From the NCBI GenBank assembly GCA_903813345.2, contig CAIIXF020000001.1, positions 50,363,885 to 50,427,884 on the forward strand: a DNA stretch of 64,000 nucleotides. The letters run 5' to 3'. Of this stretch, positions 11,791-25,600 are shown one piece after another; position 1 is the first letter of the stretch, and every line of letters starts with the position of its first letter. The notes under the pieces are model-generated. The model ran no database searches. It saw nothing but the letters and a program-made list of their open reading frames with translations, and was not told where the DNA came from. Source of the DNA: Owenia fusiformis. Its lineage: Eukaryota > Annelida > Polychaeta > Sabellida > Oweniidae. Position numbers and translations under genes: made by a program.

Positions 11791-12633
11791 TTAAAGTCCC
11801 CATCTAAAGTTTGAAAATATTTTTTTATCCTTCATTTACTATTTGTCAGGACTTAAAAAGTGATTTTAGAGATTTTTGAACAAAAAAAAATTTTGAAAAA
11901 AAAGTTGTGAGCATTTCATTTCTCAAATATTCAAATTTCCCGCCATTTTTCAAAAAAAGTTTTTTGAAAAAGAAATTTCTTAATCATCAAATATTTCTTA
12001 ATGCATTTCAAAAAAGGTTATCTTTTTAACACCAATGCAAAGATTGAACAAAGGACACACTATTTCAATAATAAAATGCCATATTTAATGGGCCACTTCA
12101 ATGTTTTAGCATATCAAAAATATTTTGAAACATTAGTGATACTAAGGTAACAAAAACTTTTTGAAAAAAAATGAAATTTTTTTTTCGATGTCAATCTTTT
12201 CTAAATATGCTAGACTTTCATAAAAAAAACAATGTTGATCTAACCAGGTTAAAAGGAAGAATAAATTATGTTTTAGATATCATTGTACCATTGGTTTCTA
12301 TGAGAACTAAAATTTTGAAATGCATTTTTCTCAGAACCATTTTCATGCACTGATAAGTTCATTTCTCGCTTATTTATGAACCGATTTTTAAAAAATTTTC
12401 GGCAAAAACATGGGAGGATGAATGCCATGCATTGGTATGAACTGTGGCTACTTAGAAGATATGAGTGACCTCTAAAAGTTGGTTTTAAATAAATTCACAA
12501 ATTTTGGAACAAAAGGTCTATCAAAAACCACTTTTTGAAATTTAAAAACGAGTTTCACATATCACACTTTGATAACATTGGGTAAGACTACAATATAAGC
12601 CAAAGTGGTTTAAACTTTATACGGGGCCTTTAA
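11791..12633. mobile_element. TTAA-bounded nonautonomous element
   Basis: The left end TTAAAGTCCCCATCTAAAG and the right end, reverse-complemented, TTAAAGGCCCCGTATAAAG are a recognisable imperfect terminal inverted repeat, and both ends are TTAA. The 843-bp interior is extremely A/T-rich with runs such as TTTTTGAAAAA and encodes no transposase. TTAA ends are typical of piggyBac or Kolobok-type elements; family is inference. Confidence 0.5.
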
Positions 12634-13140
12634 AAATTCAAACCAACTTTGGCAACCACTGTATTTGAATTATTGCTCGTACAGAAAACTGTACAAACAG
12701 AAGGATGAAAAAACTTATCTAATATGCCTACTCAAACAACTTTCGATAGTATAATCATGTGCTTCATTACCCTGTTGTCTTACTTATAATTTTTCAAAAG
12801 TTCCCCTTAGGTTTTTGAACCATCCTACAAATCTACATCCCTACTTAATTTGTATAGTTTTAAATAATATTGGTACATGCATATATATTATACAGAAGAT
12901 GAATTTAAAAATAGTATATGGTTTTTCAGAACTGGTTCATATACTGATATAATTCATGTTATTGGCCTTTCAGTTTCAAATCCACATGGAATACTTTTGT
13001 CTTTTTCTATATGTTTTATGGCAAAGTACCAAGCTGACATTTTTTGGCCCCAACCTGTATATACTTACCACTGTTTATCTGCAATCAAATAATTTGACCA
13101 GCACAAAATTTCAACAGCTTTGCAGCATAGTACTGGTAAG
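12634..13140. other. Interval upstream of GPCR copy B
   Basis: No gene is recognised. The short open frames are not protein-like. No promoter could be identified; homology to the receptor begins at about 13141. Confidence 0.4.
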
Positions 13141-13176
13141 GAAATTAAATTTCTAAAGGCAGAGGGCTGAGAGGAC

Positions 13177-14085
13177 TTGCAGCTAAAAGCATGGCAGGAG
13201 AAGGTATGCATAGCAAACAAAGAGGAATTAATCACTGAAGACATAGGCGGAATTGGTGCAAGTACTATGAATGAGGTGGCCCTAGATTGCAGACATTATA
13301 GCATTTTTAGCCATCCCAATGATATTCCACAGCCAATGGACAATAGAAGGAGACTAAATACAGCAAACAACAGGACAGCAACATTTTATGACAGCATGGA
13401 TTGTGAGAGACTTGGCACAAAAGTTTTGTGTAATTTTAATGGTGTGACACTCTCCTGGGTCATTATTTGTGTTGCGATACTTGGACTCATCGGGAACATA
13501 CTCTCTGCGATTGTCCTTATAAGAAAATATAAGCGTAGCCCCAGGGTGTTGCTAATGACGACACTGGCAATGACTGATCTTTCTTTTCTTTTCTTTACCA
13601 TAATGGATCAAGCGATGACACATATTGGATTGGAAGTTCCATTACATGCCTCCTGGAAGTTTTCACTGGGGATACTAGCATCATACTGTAGCATTATTAC
13701 CATCTGGATGGTTGTTCAATATCAATCAATATCAATATCAATCACTATTTTAAATGTGCTTATATTGCGTCAAGTGTGTAAATGCAAACCTATGGAGGGA
13801 GGAATGCCATCAGTTGATGATAAACAAGTCTCATATATCCTCATAACCATCTCAATCAGTTCCCTGTGTCTCATTCTACCAAGTGCGATACTTCAATTTA
13901 TGTTTGTCCTGGATTTAAAGAATGTAGTTGCTATCCTACTCGTCATGAATTCTTCGATAAACTTCATTATCTACAATGCTGTTGGGAGAACATTTCGTGA
14001 CAAACTTTTGAATCTGTGTGGAAGACATAATGTTATTCACAATACAATCAGTATGGACACAACATCAAGGAGTTACAACTCTTAA
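13177..14085 (+). pseudogene. GPCR copy B, tandem paralogue with TM4-ECL2 deleted
   Basis: A near-identical paralogue of the receptor at 585 over TM1-TM3 and TM5-TM7, 302 codons open from 13177. The start equivalent to copy A is ATT instead of ATG (near 13150). One extra base near 13226 puts the two nearby ATGs (13191, 13205) out of frame, so the first in-frame ATG is 13267. At 13717-13734 an in-frame replacement removes the counterpart of copy A residues 197-284: the DRF motif, all of TM4, ECL2 with its Cys, and the start of TM5. A short CAATATCAAT-rich filler takes its place and leaves no room for an intron. The C-terminal tail also differs. A receptor lacking these parts should not fold or signal as a GPCR, although the frame stays open. 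Most likely a young pseudogene; a truncated regulatory isoform is a remote alternative. Confidence 0.8.
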
Positions 14086-14459
14086 GATATTGAAATAACT
14101 GATCATCAATGTTCAAAATTAATTGAAAATTAATTGAAACTTGGAATACTGCTCATTTTGGAGTGCACGTATATAATAAAGTAAATATGAGATAAAAAGT
14201 TACTCAACCTAAATTTTGCAATTCATGTACAAATTATTTCAGTTAAATGAATCAGTCTGTCCATTGTATCATTGTGTATTTATATGTAGAGTAAAACTGC
14301 ATGTATTAACCAATTGGGCTATGAATGTGTAATGAAGTTTAAATCTATTTTTGTTTCAAGTGGGGAGCACTTTTGACATTCAAAAACTACCTGGAAATAA
14401 ACTTTCTAATACAATTCCAACACTTAGTGACAAAATCAAATGAGAGAATAAATGTAACA

Positions 14460-14665
14460 GTGCATTAACATGCAAAATGTCACCACCTGCCATTTGTTAC
14501 AGACACCAACCACCAGCTGCTGAACACTAATCACCAAACATCAACTGCCAAACACCATCCACAAAAAAAGTTGGAGACTATAACAATATTTATATATAAT
14601 ATAATATACTATAATATACTATAATATAATAGATATAACAACCATTTGTGGTGGTGACATAAAAA
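14460..14665 (-). repeat. Dispersed repeat with TCACCACC ends
   Basis: Bounded by TGTCACCACCTGCCATTTGT and GTGGTGGTGACATA; the interior is rich in CCAACCACCAACC-like motifs. Related copies in this window are at 15725-15802 (partial), 44605-44720 and 46315-46465. It has short inverted ends (TCACCACC / GGTGGTGA) and no coding capacity. Confidence 0.6.
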
Positions 14666-14846
14666 TGAAATGAATTTTTAAAATACTTGTATTGAAAATC
14701 TTTTTGTTTTAATAGTACTGATATTATAAATGATTTACCCCTTTCCACATATAACTACACTACTTGACAAGTACTCGATGATCCCAGAAGATATCGAGAC
14801 TCTTCAAGCCAACCTGAACACATCTAAACCAGGGGATTATATACAG

Positions 14847-15475
14847 TAGTGGTGTAGATAAGTACTCACGTAGTCATCGAATCGTCTCGCCAAGGTGCTA
14901 TAGAATTCGTCTCGATCAGGAGTTCTGATTTCACGAATTATATCACGAGTCTGGGATTCGCGAGTTTGTATTCGTATTCGCGATTCCACAGCGAATCATG
15001 ACGTCAAATGCATTGCTTTCCACACAAACGTCAAACAGTGTCAAACTATTATAATTAAATGATTGTTCCATGTATTATTTGTTTTTATTTCAATTCATTT
15101 CATGTTATCTTTTTTATTTCAATGAATATGAGTAATAAATCTATTTAAACGAAATATTTTAGAGTTTATTTTTAATTTCTTTGTTTATTCAGTCCGTAGA
15201 ACCGGAAATAAAAAAAACAGCGATGTCAGTTAAAATAAAAGTCATTGATGCTTTGAATTGGTAGATATGGACAACTCGTGATATACCTAACGTACCTAGG
15301 CCATTGTGGGGGTGAACAGCATTGAAAACAGGACTAAAAAACGACTTTAGGACATGAAATGGTAAGATTTTTTCTTGTTTACTTTTTTGATGAAAAATCG
15401 CGAATCTTATTCGATCTCAGACTCAAAATTACGTGAATTACTCGATTCCAAAAGTCCCCGCGAGTTACAACACTA
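14847..15475. mobile_element. hAT-like nonautonomous element with 8-bp TSD
   Basis: The ends are TAGTGGTGTA and TACAACACTA (imperfect inverted). The element is flanked on both sides by the identical 8-mer ATATACAG (14839-14846 and 15476-15483). A 629-bp interior contains many TCGCGA / GATTCG / CGAAT-type motifs and no long open frame. An 8-bp duplication with TAGTG-type ends fits the hAT superfamily. Confidence 0.8.
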
Positions 15476-16430
15476 ATATACAGTATATGCTATGCTTATT
15501 GTACGAATGTCCCTAAACTAAAAGCACTCATGATTCTAACTGAAAGTATTTTCCCCAATCATAACAAGTTGAAAAAAATACCTTTTTCACCATTTTTAAC
15601 CTTTTTGACCTTCTTAAGGTCATTGAAGGTCAAATCTTAAATCAGCTTTGAGCTTCTGAAAACTTATAGATGATTTTGAAAAAAAATGAAGTCAGTCTAA
15701 ACAGTATTGGAAGTTGTAATAATTTGTTTGGTGCCAACCACCAACCGTCAACCACCGTCACAAAAATGGAGACCATAACAATATGGTGGTGGTGACATAA
15801 TATAATGTAACAACATACTCAAAAACTGTTCAGGTCTTGAATTTCACTGTAAATTTTTAGTATATTAAAATATCACATGTTTTGGTATAATTGTATGAAT
15901 TTGAACTCAGACTATGGAATCAACTTTTTTACGTGAATTATCAATGAAATCATGGCATGTCAATTTTAAAAACACTAAAAAAATACAAGTGTCAGATTCT
16001 AATGGGTTCACTTGCATCTGTAATTAGTATTTCTCTTGCAAGGGCATCAATGGAAAGGTATTTGGTAGATTAGTTGTATGGTTGATTTCATTTATTACCA
16101 TGACAGCACAATGATGTCATGTTTCATTTCTACCAAATTCAAATTGCACAAAGATGTATGACATACAAAGTAGCCAAAGGAATAAAGTAAAAACACCAGC
16201 TCTGTAAATATGACAATTGTTATTGCCTTAACATGCATAGTATGTTCTAATTCATTCTCTGATGACTTTAAAACTGGAAGGAAAAGAGAGAATATAATGG
16301 ATGTCCATGGCACCCAAATGTACAATTTAATCAGGGTTTCTAGCACCCCTTTGTTATTTGAGTCACTGGGATATATAAATGACCAAATCCCAGGGAGGAG
16401 ATGTATATTTAGAGTATAAACACTACTTAC
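15476..16430. other. Noncoding interval, probable UBR5 intron sequence
   Basis: Contains a partial copy of the TCACCACC-type repeat at 15725-15802. No further UBR5 exon could be found here: the splice donor of the last visible exon is at 16430-16425, and no downstream exon encoding the expected serine/arginine-rich segment or UBR box was found toward position 1. Confidence 0.5.
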
Positions 16431-16677
16431 TTCCTTGCTGTAATCCTATCCTCAGTAGACTGGGATTGCGCTCGTATACTCGCAAGGACATCAATGGCGT
16501 TATTCACAGAAGTAATAGCATCTAGTGAAGACGCACCGCCACCTATTGACTGATCTGCTTCATTCTCTTTGTTTGTTGTCGGGCTACACATAGCAACAGC
16601 TGCGTGGATGATGTTACGTCCTCCATCACTGCGCTCCTGTATTAAATTCTGCACCTGTTGTTCCTGTGTGGCAGTGT
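16431..16677 (-). CDS. UBR5: UBR5 exon 18
   Basis: Encodes the [20 protein letters not shown] block, which matches the ILHACVSVC region that follows the propeller in vertebrate UBR5. The acceptor is TTGTGCTTCAG and the donor is GTAAGTAG; it ends in phase 2. This is the last UBR5 exon visible. Confidence 0.88.
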
Positions 16678-19600
16678 CTGAAGCACAAAGTGTATATTGC
16701 ATTTAGATAGAGACAAGGCATTAAAATGACAAAATTTCGCCTTGCAAATGAATGCCATCTGCATGAGGAGAATCTGATGCCAACCAAAAAAATGATATCC
16801 AACAAAATGAAGTTATTTCACTGAAGTCCTACATACAACGAGTCTATGCTCTCATAATTTTACAAAAATAAATATTTAATAATGCTATTTCATTGAACTG
16901 CAAGTCTCAATAATTTTTTTCTTTTTCATATTTTTTCATTTATCATAGTATGTTATCTAGCAACCAGCAATATATTCCAATGAAGTATTATTTTCCCAGT
17001 TATAATGGTAGGAAAGATGACTCACCAGTGTTGTCATTGATAGAGTTGAGAATGCTCTGAACTTTCTCCAAATCACAACAGAGAATACTTGGGATAAGTT
17101 CTTGAGCCTAGAAATGAAAATGAAAGAGATAAAACAAGAAGAAATGTATTTATACATAATGACAAAATGAATGAATTTTTTTTATGATTTTTCATCAAAT
17201 TGTGATCATAAATTATATTTGGTGAAGCTTTATTGCTAAAATATGATATTTTACGTCTATCCTTATATATTTTTAAAGTTACCAAAGTGATGTTGAGATT
17301 TTCTTACCTGGAGGGCAAAAACAATAAGAGCTGCCTTAGTTTTGGTATTAAGACTGAATGCCCCTAAATGTTGAATGCCCAGACTGAGAGACTGCAGGGG
17401 TGGGAGATTCAACCAAACAGGGTCCCTCACCCCCTCCAAGCTGTCTTTGGCTAGGGGGTACAAGGCCTTGTTTCCATCTTGGAGCAAAACAGGACTCTCC
17501 TATAAAGACACAATAGAATATTCATATATTACATAATAATGACAATAGCAAATTTGGGTGCATGCATTGTAATATTGAATAAACAAAACAAAGTTAAATT
17601 AACTAAATATCTAATAATGATATTTGATGCAATGCTAATGCTATTGTCAGTATTCTGGATATTTTCTTTTAGTTTTAATTTCAAATTACAAAATTCAAAT
17701 AGCTCTTTGAAGAAAATTGAGACAATCTTCAAATTTTCAGGAAATAGGATAAGACCCGTTTGAGACTAAATTTTGCACTTACATCCATTGAAGTATGCAA
17801 AGTGATGTTACTCTCTGAGTGCCCTAGGAATGCCCCTGTGTGAGTGGGGAATGTACGGTCCTGTTCCACCTTAGCTGAGCTCAAGTTAAAGACCTTATAG
17901 GACATCTTATTGCCAGTCTGTTCAACTATGTGAATACCTACAATAGACAATAGATAATGACTTCATGTGAATGAGAAGCACAGGGAGCTTGTATGAGTCA
18001 AAATGTCTCGACTAGAATATTACAAAGATGCCTATAGCTTGATATAGCACCCTAGAATCCACAACTCCAGGATTCTTTTTAAGTTAATTCGTTTCACAGC
18101 CTGATTTTATAATATTCAAAGTAAGTGTACTATCTTATGTAAATCTTAAACGTAGGTTAGAAAAGGACACAGACAACAGCTATAGTATAATCTAAAACCT
18201 CACAGACAAGATAAAACAAGCAAAAAATATGATCCTTCAACTTCTTTTTAATAACCACATGGAAAGCTTACTTTGGTTATCAGCTGAGACTGCAAGAATC
18301 TCTCCACATTCCGTGTTTATCCTCTTGGGAACCCTCTGAAAGCAGTCAGGGACCTTGGGGGGATTGCCAGCCTTGACAATCTGAAGCTCATCTTTACGTA
18401 GCAGACGACACTCTTGGAGAACGGCACTCAATTCATCTTTGGACGCAGCTTGGTCAGCATCTTTTGCATTGAATCTTACTGCAGCATAGGAACCATCCAC
18501 CTAAATGATTTATAAAACATTGAATGTAATGCTCCACCAATGATTTGATATAAATAATAGTAATGACAATTCAAATACACTGCACCCAAGCCTCAAATGC
18601 AAGGAGGATTGGCTCCCAGAGTGCACCACCGATATTCTGTCCCATATATGGGTATGTCGTAATACAAAATTCGAATTCAAACAGCCGCCATTTTGTTCAC
18701 TTCAACATTTAAATCGTGAATTTTGGTCTTATTTCCAAACGAAAAATTCCAAAACTCACAAGAAATGATCGAGATATTGGTTCGAATCTTTTGAACTGTT
18801 TATTTTGAATTTATAGTCGGTTTTAATTTCAGAAAATAACGACATTTCGACGTTTTCATTGTTGGAAAATATCGAGTTTTGATCCTGGGAGCCAATCCTC
18901 CTTGCCTCAAATGCAAATTATGACAATTTTTATGAGATTACAAATTGTCCTGAGTTTAGATGCCATCTTTCTTACTACTCAAACACTAAAACAGGAGATT
19001 CATGAATCATGCCATTTACTCTGGTTAACATACAAGGATACTAGAACAAACAATAAGTTATATGAAAGCTGTATGTAGATGTCTATGACAATAGACAAGT
19101 AGAAATAATATAGATCCCAAAGCAAGATTCAAGTCATAAATAGGAGAAAACCTTTAGAACTTTGCCAACAGGAACAGTTTTGATATCTTCCACAAAGATG
19201 ACATCTTTAAGAGGCCATTGTTCTTCTTCCTCTCTTTTCTCTATCTCCTTAACAGGTGTTGGTTGCTTCTTGCGCTCTACAAATGGAAATATATTAAAAT
19301 CAGTTTCCTCTTATGTGAAAATCACCATATATTACATGGGACCTTTAATTTCCAAATATCTGTTAATTGCAGTACCCATCACAAAAATAAACCTTTCTGC
19401 AACCCATTTAGAAAAAAATGAAAAAAAATGTAGAAGACCCCGAGAGAGTACAATTGTTTGGGGTAAATACGAGATGACTCTTGCTGATAAGCATATAACT
19501 GATTGCACTATCTTTTTTCACTCGGCTCCCGTCGGTTGATGAACGCAGTGAAGACCGGAGCGTGTGAAGATGTGATTGCACTATATAAAGAGAAAAACAA

Positions 19601-22600
19601 ACATACAAACCACTGATTATAACTTACTGAGTGAGCCTGGACTGATAAGAGAGTGTCCGCTGTGGTCGCTACAAGTACTAGAGGCAGGGGAGGGTGGAGG
19701 TGGCATTTCAGCACTGAAGTCTGGGGCCTTTGGTTCATTGGACGACTTAACAGGTTTATCAACTGACACTTTCATCGCTTTCTGTCTAGGTTCCCTTGGC
19801 TCCCTGAGAGAATGACATTCATTTTTTATAACATGATTACAATTTTTTTTTCAAGTGGGTGCAAGCGAATGGATTTTCAGGTGGGTTCAAGCCTGTTTTT
19901 AAAATCTCAGATGGTTGCTGCGCCCCCTTGCTTTAATGCTGAGGAGATCACTGGGTTCCAGGAATATGGTTACAGCCACAGAGGTTTGATACAAGCCAAC
20001 TCAATACATAAAAGCTGATCCAACAAGGATTATCAATAAATATATGCAGACATTGTCGTCAAGTCATCTACTTACATAGGTGGTGAGGGAACTTTGATCT
20101 TAAAACGACAGACATCAGTAAGCGACCATGCAGCCTCCATCAGCTGACCTACTTTAGGTACGCCATCTATTGTGGTGAAAGCAGTCGTTCCTGCATGGTA
20201 GAGAGGAGAGCTCCGTAAACACACCTGAAATAGAAACATTTGAGGATTAATTTAGACATATTGAGCGAAGTGACATATTTTCAAAAGCCTCTCCCCTTCC
20301 CTCAATCCCTGATCCTCAACCTCTTTTGTGTGGAAGTCGAAGGGTGGGCACTGACAACACAGTTTCCCCAAATATTTGAGCTGTTGCTACACAATTTTGA
20401 AACACAATTCTAATGTAGTAAAGCCTAAAAAACATACTTTAGCCAACTCATGGAAAAATATGTCTTTGACTTCTCTTCTTAATGAACAATCTAGCACCTA
20501 TAATAATTATGACGAAATATTATTCATTTCTCAACAAGGAACTAACCTGGGAGCCAGCTACAATTTCACGTTCTGTTGTAGATTTACAACTTCCTGCATT
20601 TGGGGCTTTATTTTTCTTGCCTTTGTTGCGAGACTTCTCTAGGAGTTTTTTCCTTTGGCCAAGTGGCATAACTCCCCTGCAACATTGGAAAGTGTCTTTT
20701 ATCATACATTAACTTCATGGATAAGAGTTAGAATCTTCAATACAAAACACAATCCACCTTCGTTTGGTAACATGTTTTAAATATGGAAATAAATGCATTG
20801 AAATAAAATATACTTTGATAAAGAGATATGCTCTTCTGTTACAAAATGGCATGCAAGATCAACACATACTTTGAAGGTTGCAATTCCTCACTGAGTTCCA
20901 TGTAATCAGTGTGCGATTTCAATGGTGTACTCAACAATTTCCACATGTCCTCATTTTATGCATCATGGGTATAAAACGAATCATTATGAGATTGAATTCT
21001 GGGTAACACAATGGACAAGACAATGAGCTTGACTGATATTTACTGCTGATTGTAAATATGATTATATAATCAACACTATTGAACACAAATCAGTCCAAAC
21101 TTGTCATTTACTTTGTCTCAAACAATTCACGGGAGAAAATAAAATCACTGAAATAACATTATAATATGTGCACATGTAAAGAGTACTCACCACCAATATA
21201 AGGCACCATTCTCCAACCTTGCACATGTGTACAGGGCACAAGTGTGCAATGATGCAATCTTGTCAACTTGGAATTCTGGGAAAATCTGGGCCGGATGTTC
21301 AAGTTTTGAGGCGACATGAGACAAAGTTTCATCCACCCATGTGGCAACCTTGATGAAGTAATAGAAAATCAATAACATATTGGTCACTCTATACAAAACT
21401 TTTACATAGCTAGAATATACTTACTTCATTTTTGTGAGTAAATATACAGTATATGTGGAAAGAATTCTAAAATATCAGTTTTACTTTTCCTATACCCTAA
21501 AAATTAGCAATTGAATGCAAGGTATCATATGTTTCTCTTATTAGATTTCTAAATTCAACGAATACTTTCCTACCTTTCCAGATTCAGTCCATACCGAGGC
21601 TCTTACATTACATGCTGAGAGTCCAACTATTTTTTCATTGGTCAAACCCAAGATTGGAACCTTCGGGTGAAATACTGCTGTGTGCTATAATCAAAGATGA
21701 AGAGAAATGATCAGCCAATCAATCATCAAAAATAAAATATTTGGCTTATACAAGTGCTGGAAACTTTTTGCATTTACAAAAGATATTTAATATTGAGTTA
21801 CAACAGCAACAAAATCGCCATTTGTTACAAAATAATTATTTTTCAACTCTGGGTAGTGAGATTATACTAAATGGCAAATTAAAGCAAATTAAACATAAAA
21901 TACATTTCATAATTTTTCTGTCCAATGAAGCAAAGATCATATGTCAATGTTCTCACAATTGCTAATGAAAAAAAATGGAAATTTGTAAAAAACTAATGGT
22001 AACGTTAAAACTTACTGTAGGGTGTAGGAATGGGTAGTACTCTGACCACTTCCACTGACATAGCTGCCCAGTCTGTGTAATAGCCACTAAGTCACTGTAC
22101 ATAGCTGCTATACGCACAAATTTAGGCAGTTCCCCATCCTGCAATATGAACAATAAGTTATTTTTTAAAACAAAATAGAGGATTAAAATACACAAGCTAG
22201 CTGTTAATAAGCTATAGCCAAAACTACATACCTCTAATAGATTAGTGCCTCATGTAAAATCATAGATAAGTTAATCGTCTGGCAGAAACATTGATATAAA
22301 TCATAACATCAGATATGAATACAAAACAAATTGAAAAACTAACAGGTGCATATTTCATATTGTCAAATAACAAAACAAATGTAAGAAGCTTTCCATTTTT
22401 ATTCTATTGTTCAAAACTTCATTTTTTGTAACTACTCACCCGTTCAGGCCAGAACTGCAGATCTTCCCCAAAAATTAATGGGTTCTGTGTACCACTGGCA
22501 ATTGTATTTTTCTTCGATTCTGTATCTGATTTATCGCGATCAAGCGTCCGTGCCAAAGATTCATCCCTCAGTGCACTCTCAGCCCAGCGTCTGTCCCGCA

Positions 22601-25600
22601 GCCGGAATATAGATTCCCTTTCTCTGTCAGAGTCCCGTTCAACTAGAATAAAGAAATCTAGTTAAAGTTCTGGAAAGTTTTATGCCACATGGAGGGACTG
22701 ATGAAGTTCACTCAGGAGCATTTGGGCTGACGTCAAAATTTCAACAAAGTAACATGACAAAATGTCACAAAATGTCTGGTAAGTTAATGCCAATGTGTAA
22801 CAACTGCATACATATGCTAACTGCAAAGTGCTCCGGGCACTAAAAAGACCAGAACAATATGTCATCACTTCTTGGTGGTCATATATTGCGCATTGAGCAT
22901 TGAAAAAATACTTCCTCTTAAATCTTTAAATTCACATACCCATGAAGCATACACATACAAAGAAATCAAAGTATGACTATGACAGGTCCTTATGTACTGT
23001 AACATAAATATCATTTTCACTCCTCAATTCCGTGTATCTAAGAAGTGAGAAACTATAAATATAGAAAAATATCATAGATATGCATATAAATGAGACCCAC
23101 CTGCAGTTCTTGACCTACTGGAGGGTCGAGTTCTAAGACTAGAGTATCCAAACATATCTTCACTAAACATAGCATCGGCATCTATTATAACTCCTGGGTG
23201 ATCAGAGTGCATCCCTGCATCAAGTAGTGAAATAAGATCATCCCCTCCAGCGATATATGGTTCACCTCCATCTTCAGGACCATCATCATCCCCATCATCG
23301 TCACGGCTGAGAAGATTGTTCACCGCCATGTTTACATCAAGGTTTGTCCTCTGGAGCTCACGTATGATCAGATTACGAGATTTCCCTTGGAGGACCACTT
23401 GCACCTGAAATTTAGATTAATTATGTACTTAGTACACTTTGTTATTCATCAAACCCAAGGAATGAAGCTCATAATGTTAATTTTATCATCTCTGACTCAA
23501 ATCCTAACTTCTTCTTTCTGATTGATGTATTTAGAGTAGTAGAAATTATCAGGCCTATGGTGTACATGAAGCAATACTATGCTATGATACTGCCACTTTG
23601 ATACAATTTTCAAATTAACACATTCCACTATTACTTTACATGGGCACTCTGGTTGGGTTGCAGCATTACTTACAAACGCTAATCAGTTTTTCTACGACAC
23701 ATTCGGGAAGTACATACAGAAAACCATGAAAATTACCCATATTTCTACCTACCTGACTAATAAGGTCCTCAGGGACACTAGGGGCAGGCACAATAGGGCG
23801 AGACCCTACAATGACGCTACTGACCCCACCTCTCCCCCTGCTAACAGCCCTGACAACCCTTCCCCTGGGGCGGTGGGGGGCACGACTACCCCCAGAGGCA
23901 GTCTGGTTTGTCTTACCAGTGGAGACACCACCTCCCAAGACACTCCATTTCCTGAAACATAAAACATAAAGATGGTGTCTAAATGTCAAATTTCCATCTA
24001 TTACGACGTCATTTATAAAATTGACATCATTCATCATATTAGAGAGTTGAATTCTTGAAATCAGGTCATAACCCATGAAAATTATTTGTCATCTTACTTT
24101 TTTGTGTCACTTTTCGTAAGGTCAAGCCTCTCTCCCAGAATTGTATATGAAACCCTGCAGACACGTCCATCCTACAATACAAATCAACGTAACAATGCTG
24201 TTAAATTGAACATACATTCCATAATTCTGCATTCAAAAAGGTCATGAAAATTTGTGACACTTTAATAATAATGACCTACCAAGGCCATCAAAATTTTAAA
24301 AAAATGTCTGTTAAGTGAACCTTTCTGGTTATTTCTATTCTCCGTACTAATTTTCTTGTAAATTTTATAATTTCACAATTGATCTTGACATCTATTTTTG
24401 TAATTTTTTATGAAAAAAGCCTATTCTGCATGGTATCCACATGTCAACAGTTGTAGAATAGGAAGTTAATTACATTATGATTTTTATGATTTAACTCCCT
24501 CTCCCATATGGTGAATACATGATTTATCACCATTCTTCTTGATTAAATCAATTCGGTATTATATTTCACATTTGGACAAAATTCCTTACTCATTACCTTT
24601 TTTCATCTAAACAAACAATTAACCTTTAGGGACCTAAATAAGATTACCTGAAGCAGGAATGCTATATGGTTGGGTCCCACTACAGCTTGGATGATAGAAC
24701 AGTTTTTCAAGGCAGATAATGCGATGGGACTATTTGCCCCATGACGGCTGATCTTCTCAGCCACATCTTTCAATCTATAATCAGAAAAATGTTGCATTGA
24801 ATAAAGTAATGATCATGATCTAAATACTTCTAAAACAAGTAGATGATGTTCCTCTTGTTTCTTCCTATCGTTTAAGTCAGAATAACAGGTTCTAGACTTT
24901 CATAACAAAATACATCCTCGATTGTTTTTAATCAATTCATCAAATGATTCAACTGGAAATATGAAGATGTTAAACAAGGAATTACTTAATTACCATTTTG
25001 TTGAATTTTCATTGGAGAATATTGACAAACTCATTGTTAACAAAGTGCCAGGAAGCTGATTATACGAGGGGTGATCAGGAATTTCCGGACCCTTGGGTCT
25101 ATTTTGGCCATTTTTATCCTTTCTTTGTGATTTTTTCAAATAATATATCACAAATATATAGGATCAACAAGGTGGAGCTCAGAAAAATACAAACTTTACA
25201 TCAATGCATGAGAGCTCGAGGCTATGGCGTGTTCTTACAGATACAAGAGATATTTTACTTTTTGTCAGGAATGCTACATGGGTTTAATATCAAAGTTTGA
25301 GTATATCTAGGCATAGATACTAGTATTCCGTAATTCCGCGGCGTGGATGGAATTTGACAAAACTTCAATTTTTTGCAGAATCCCTGATTTTCATGAAAAG
25401 CCCGCGGAATTACCAGAATTTCCAGAAATTACATATTTTACGATCTCCTACCTTTGCGGGGTATTTGAAGAGTGTCTGTTTATGTCCAACAATCAATCAT
25501 TATTGAGTACAAGTACGATTTCACCGTGAAATACAACATTCTATCACGTTTAAATTCGCTAAAGCGAGTTCGCTAATGACGCGCAGTTCTTACCTAGAAA

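Noticed and set aside
23726-23962. 78-codon + strand frame opposite UBR5 exon 4
   Set aside because: Shadow of the Gly/Arg-rich exon on the other strand; only the minus-strand reading matches UBR5.
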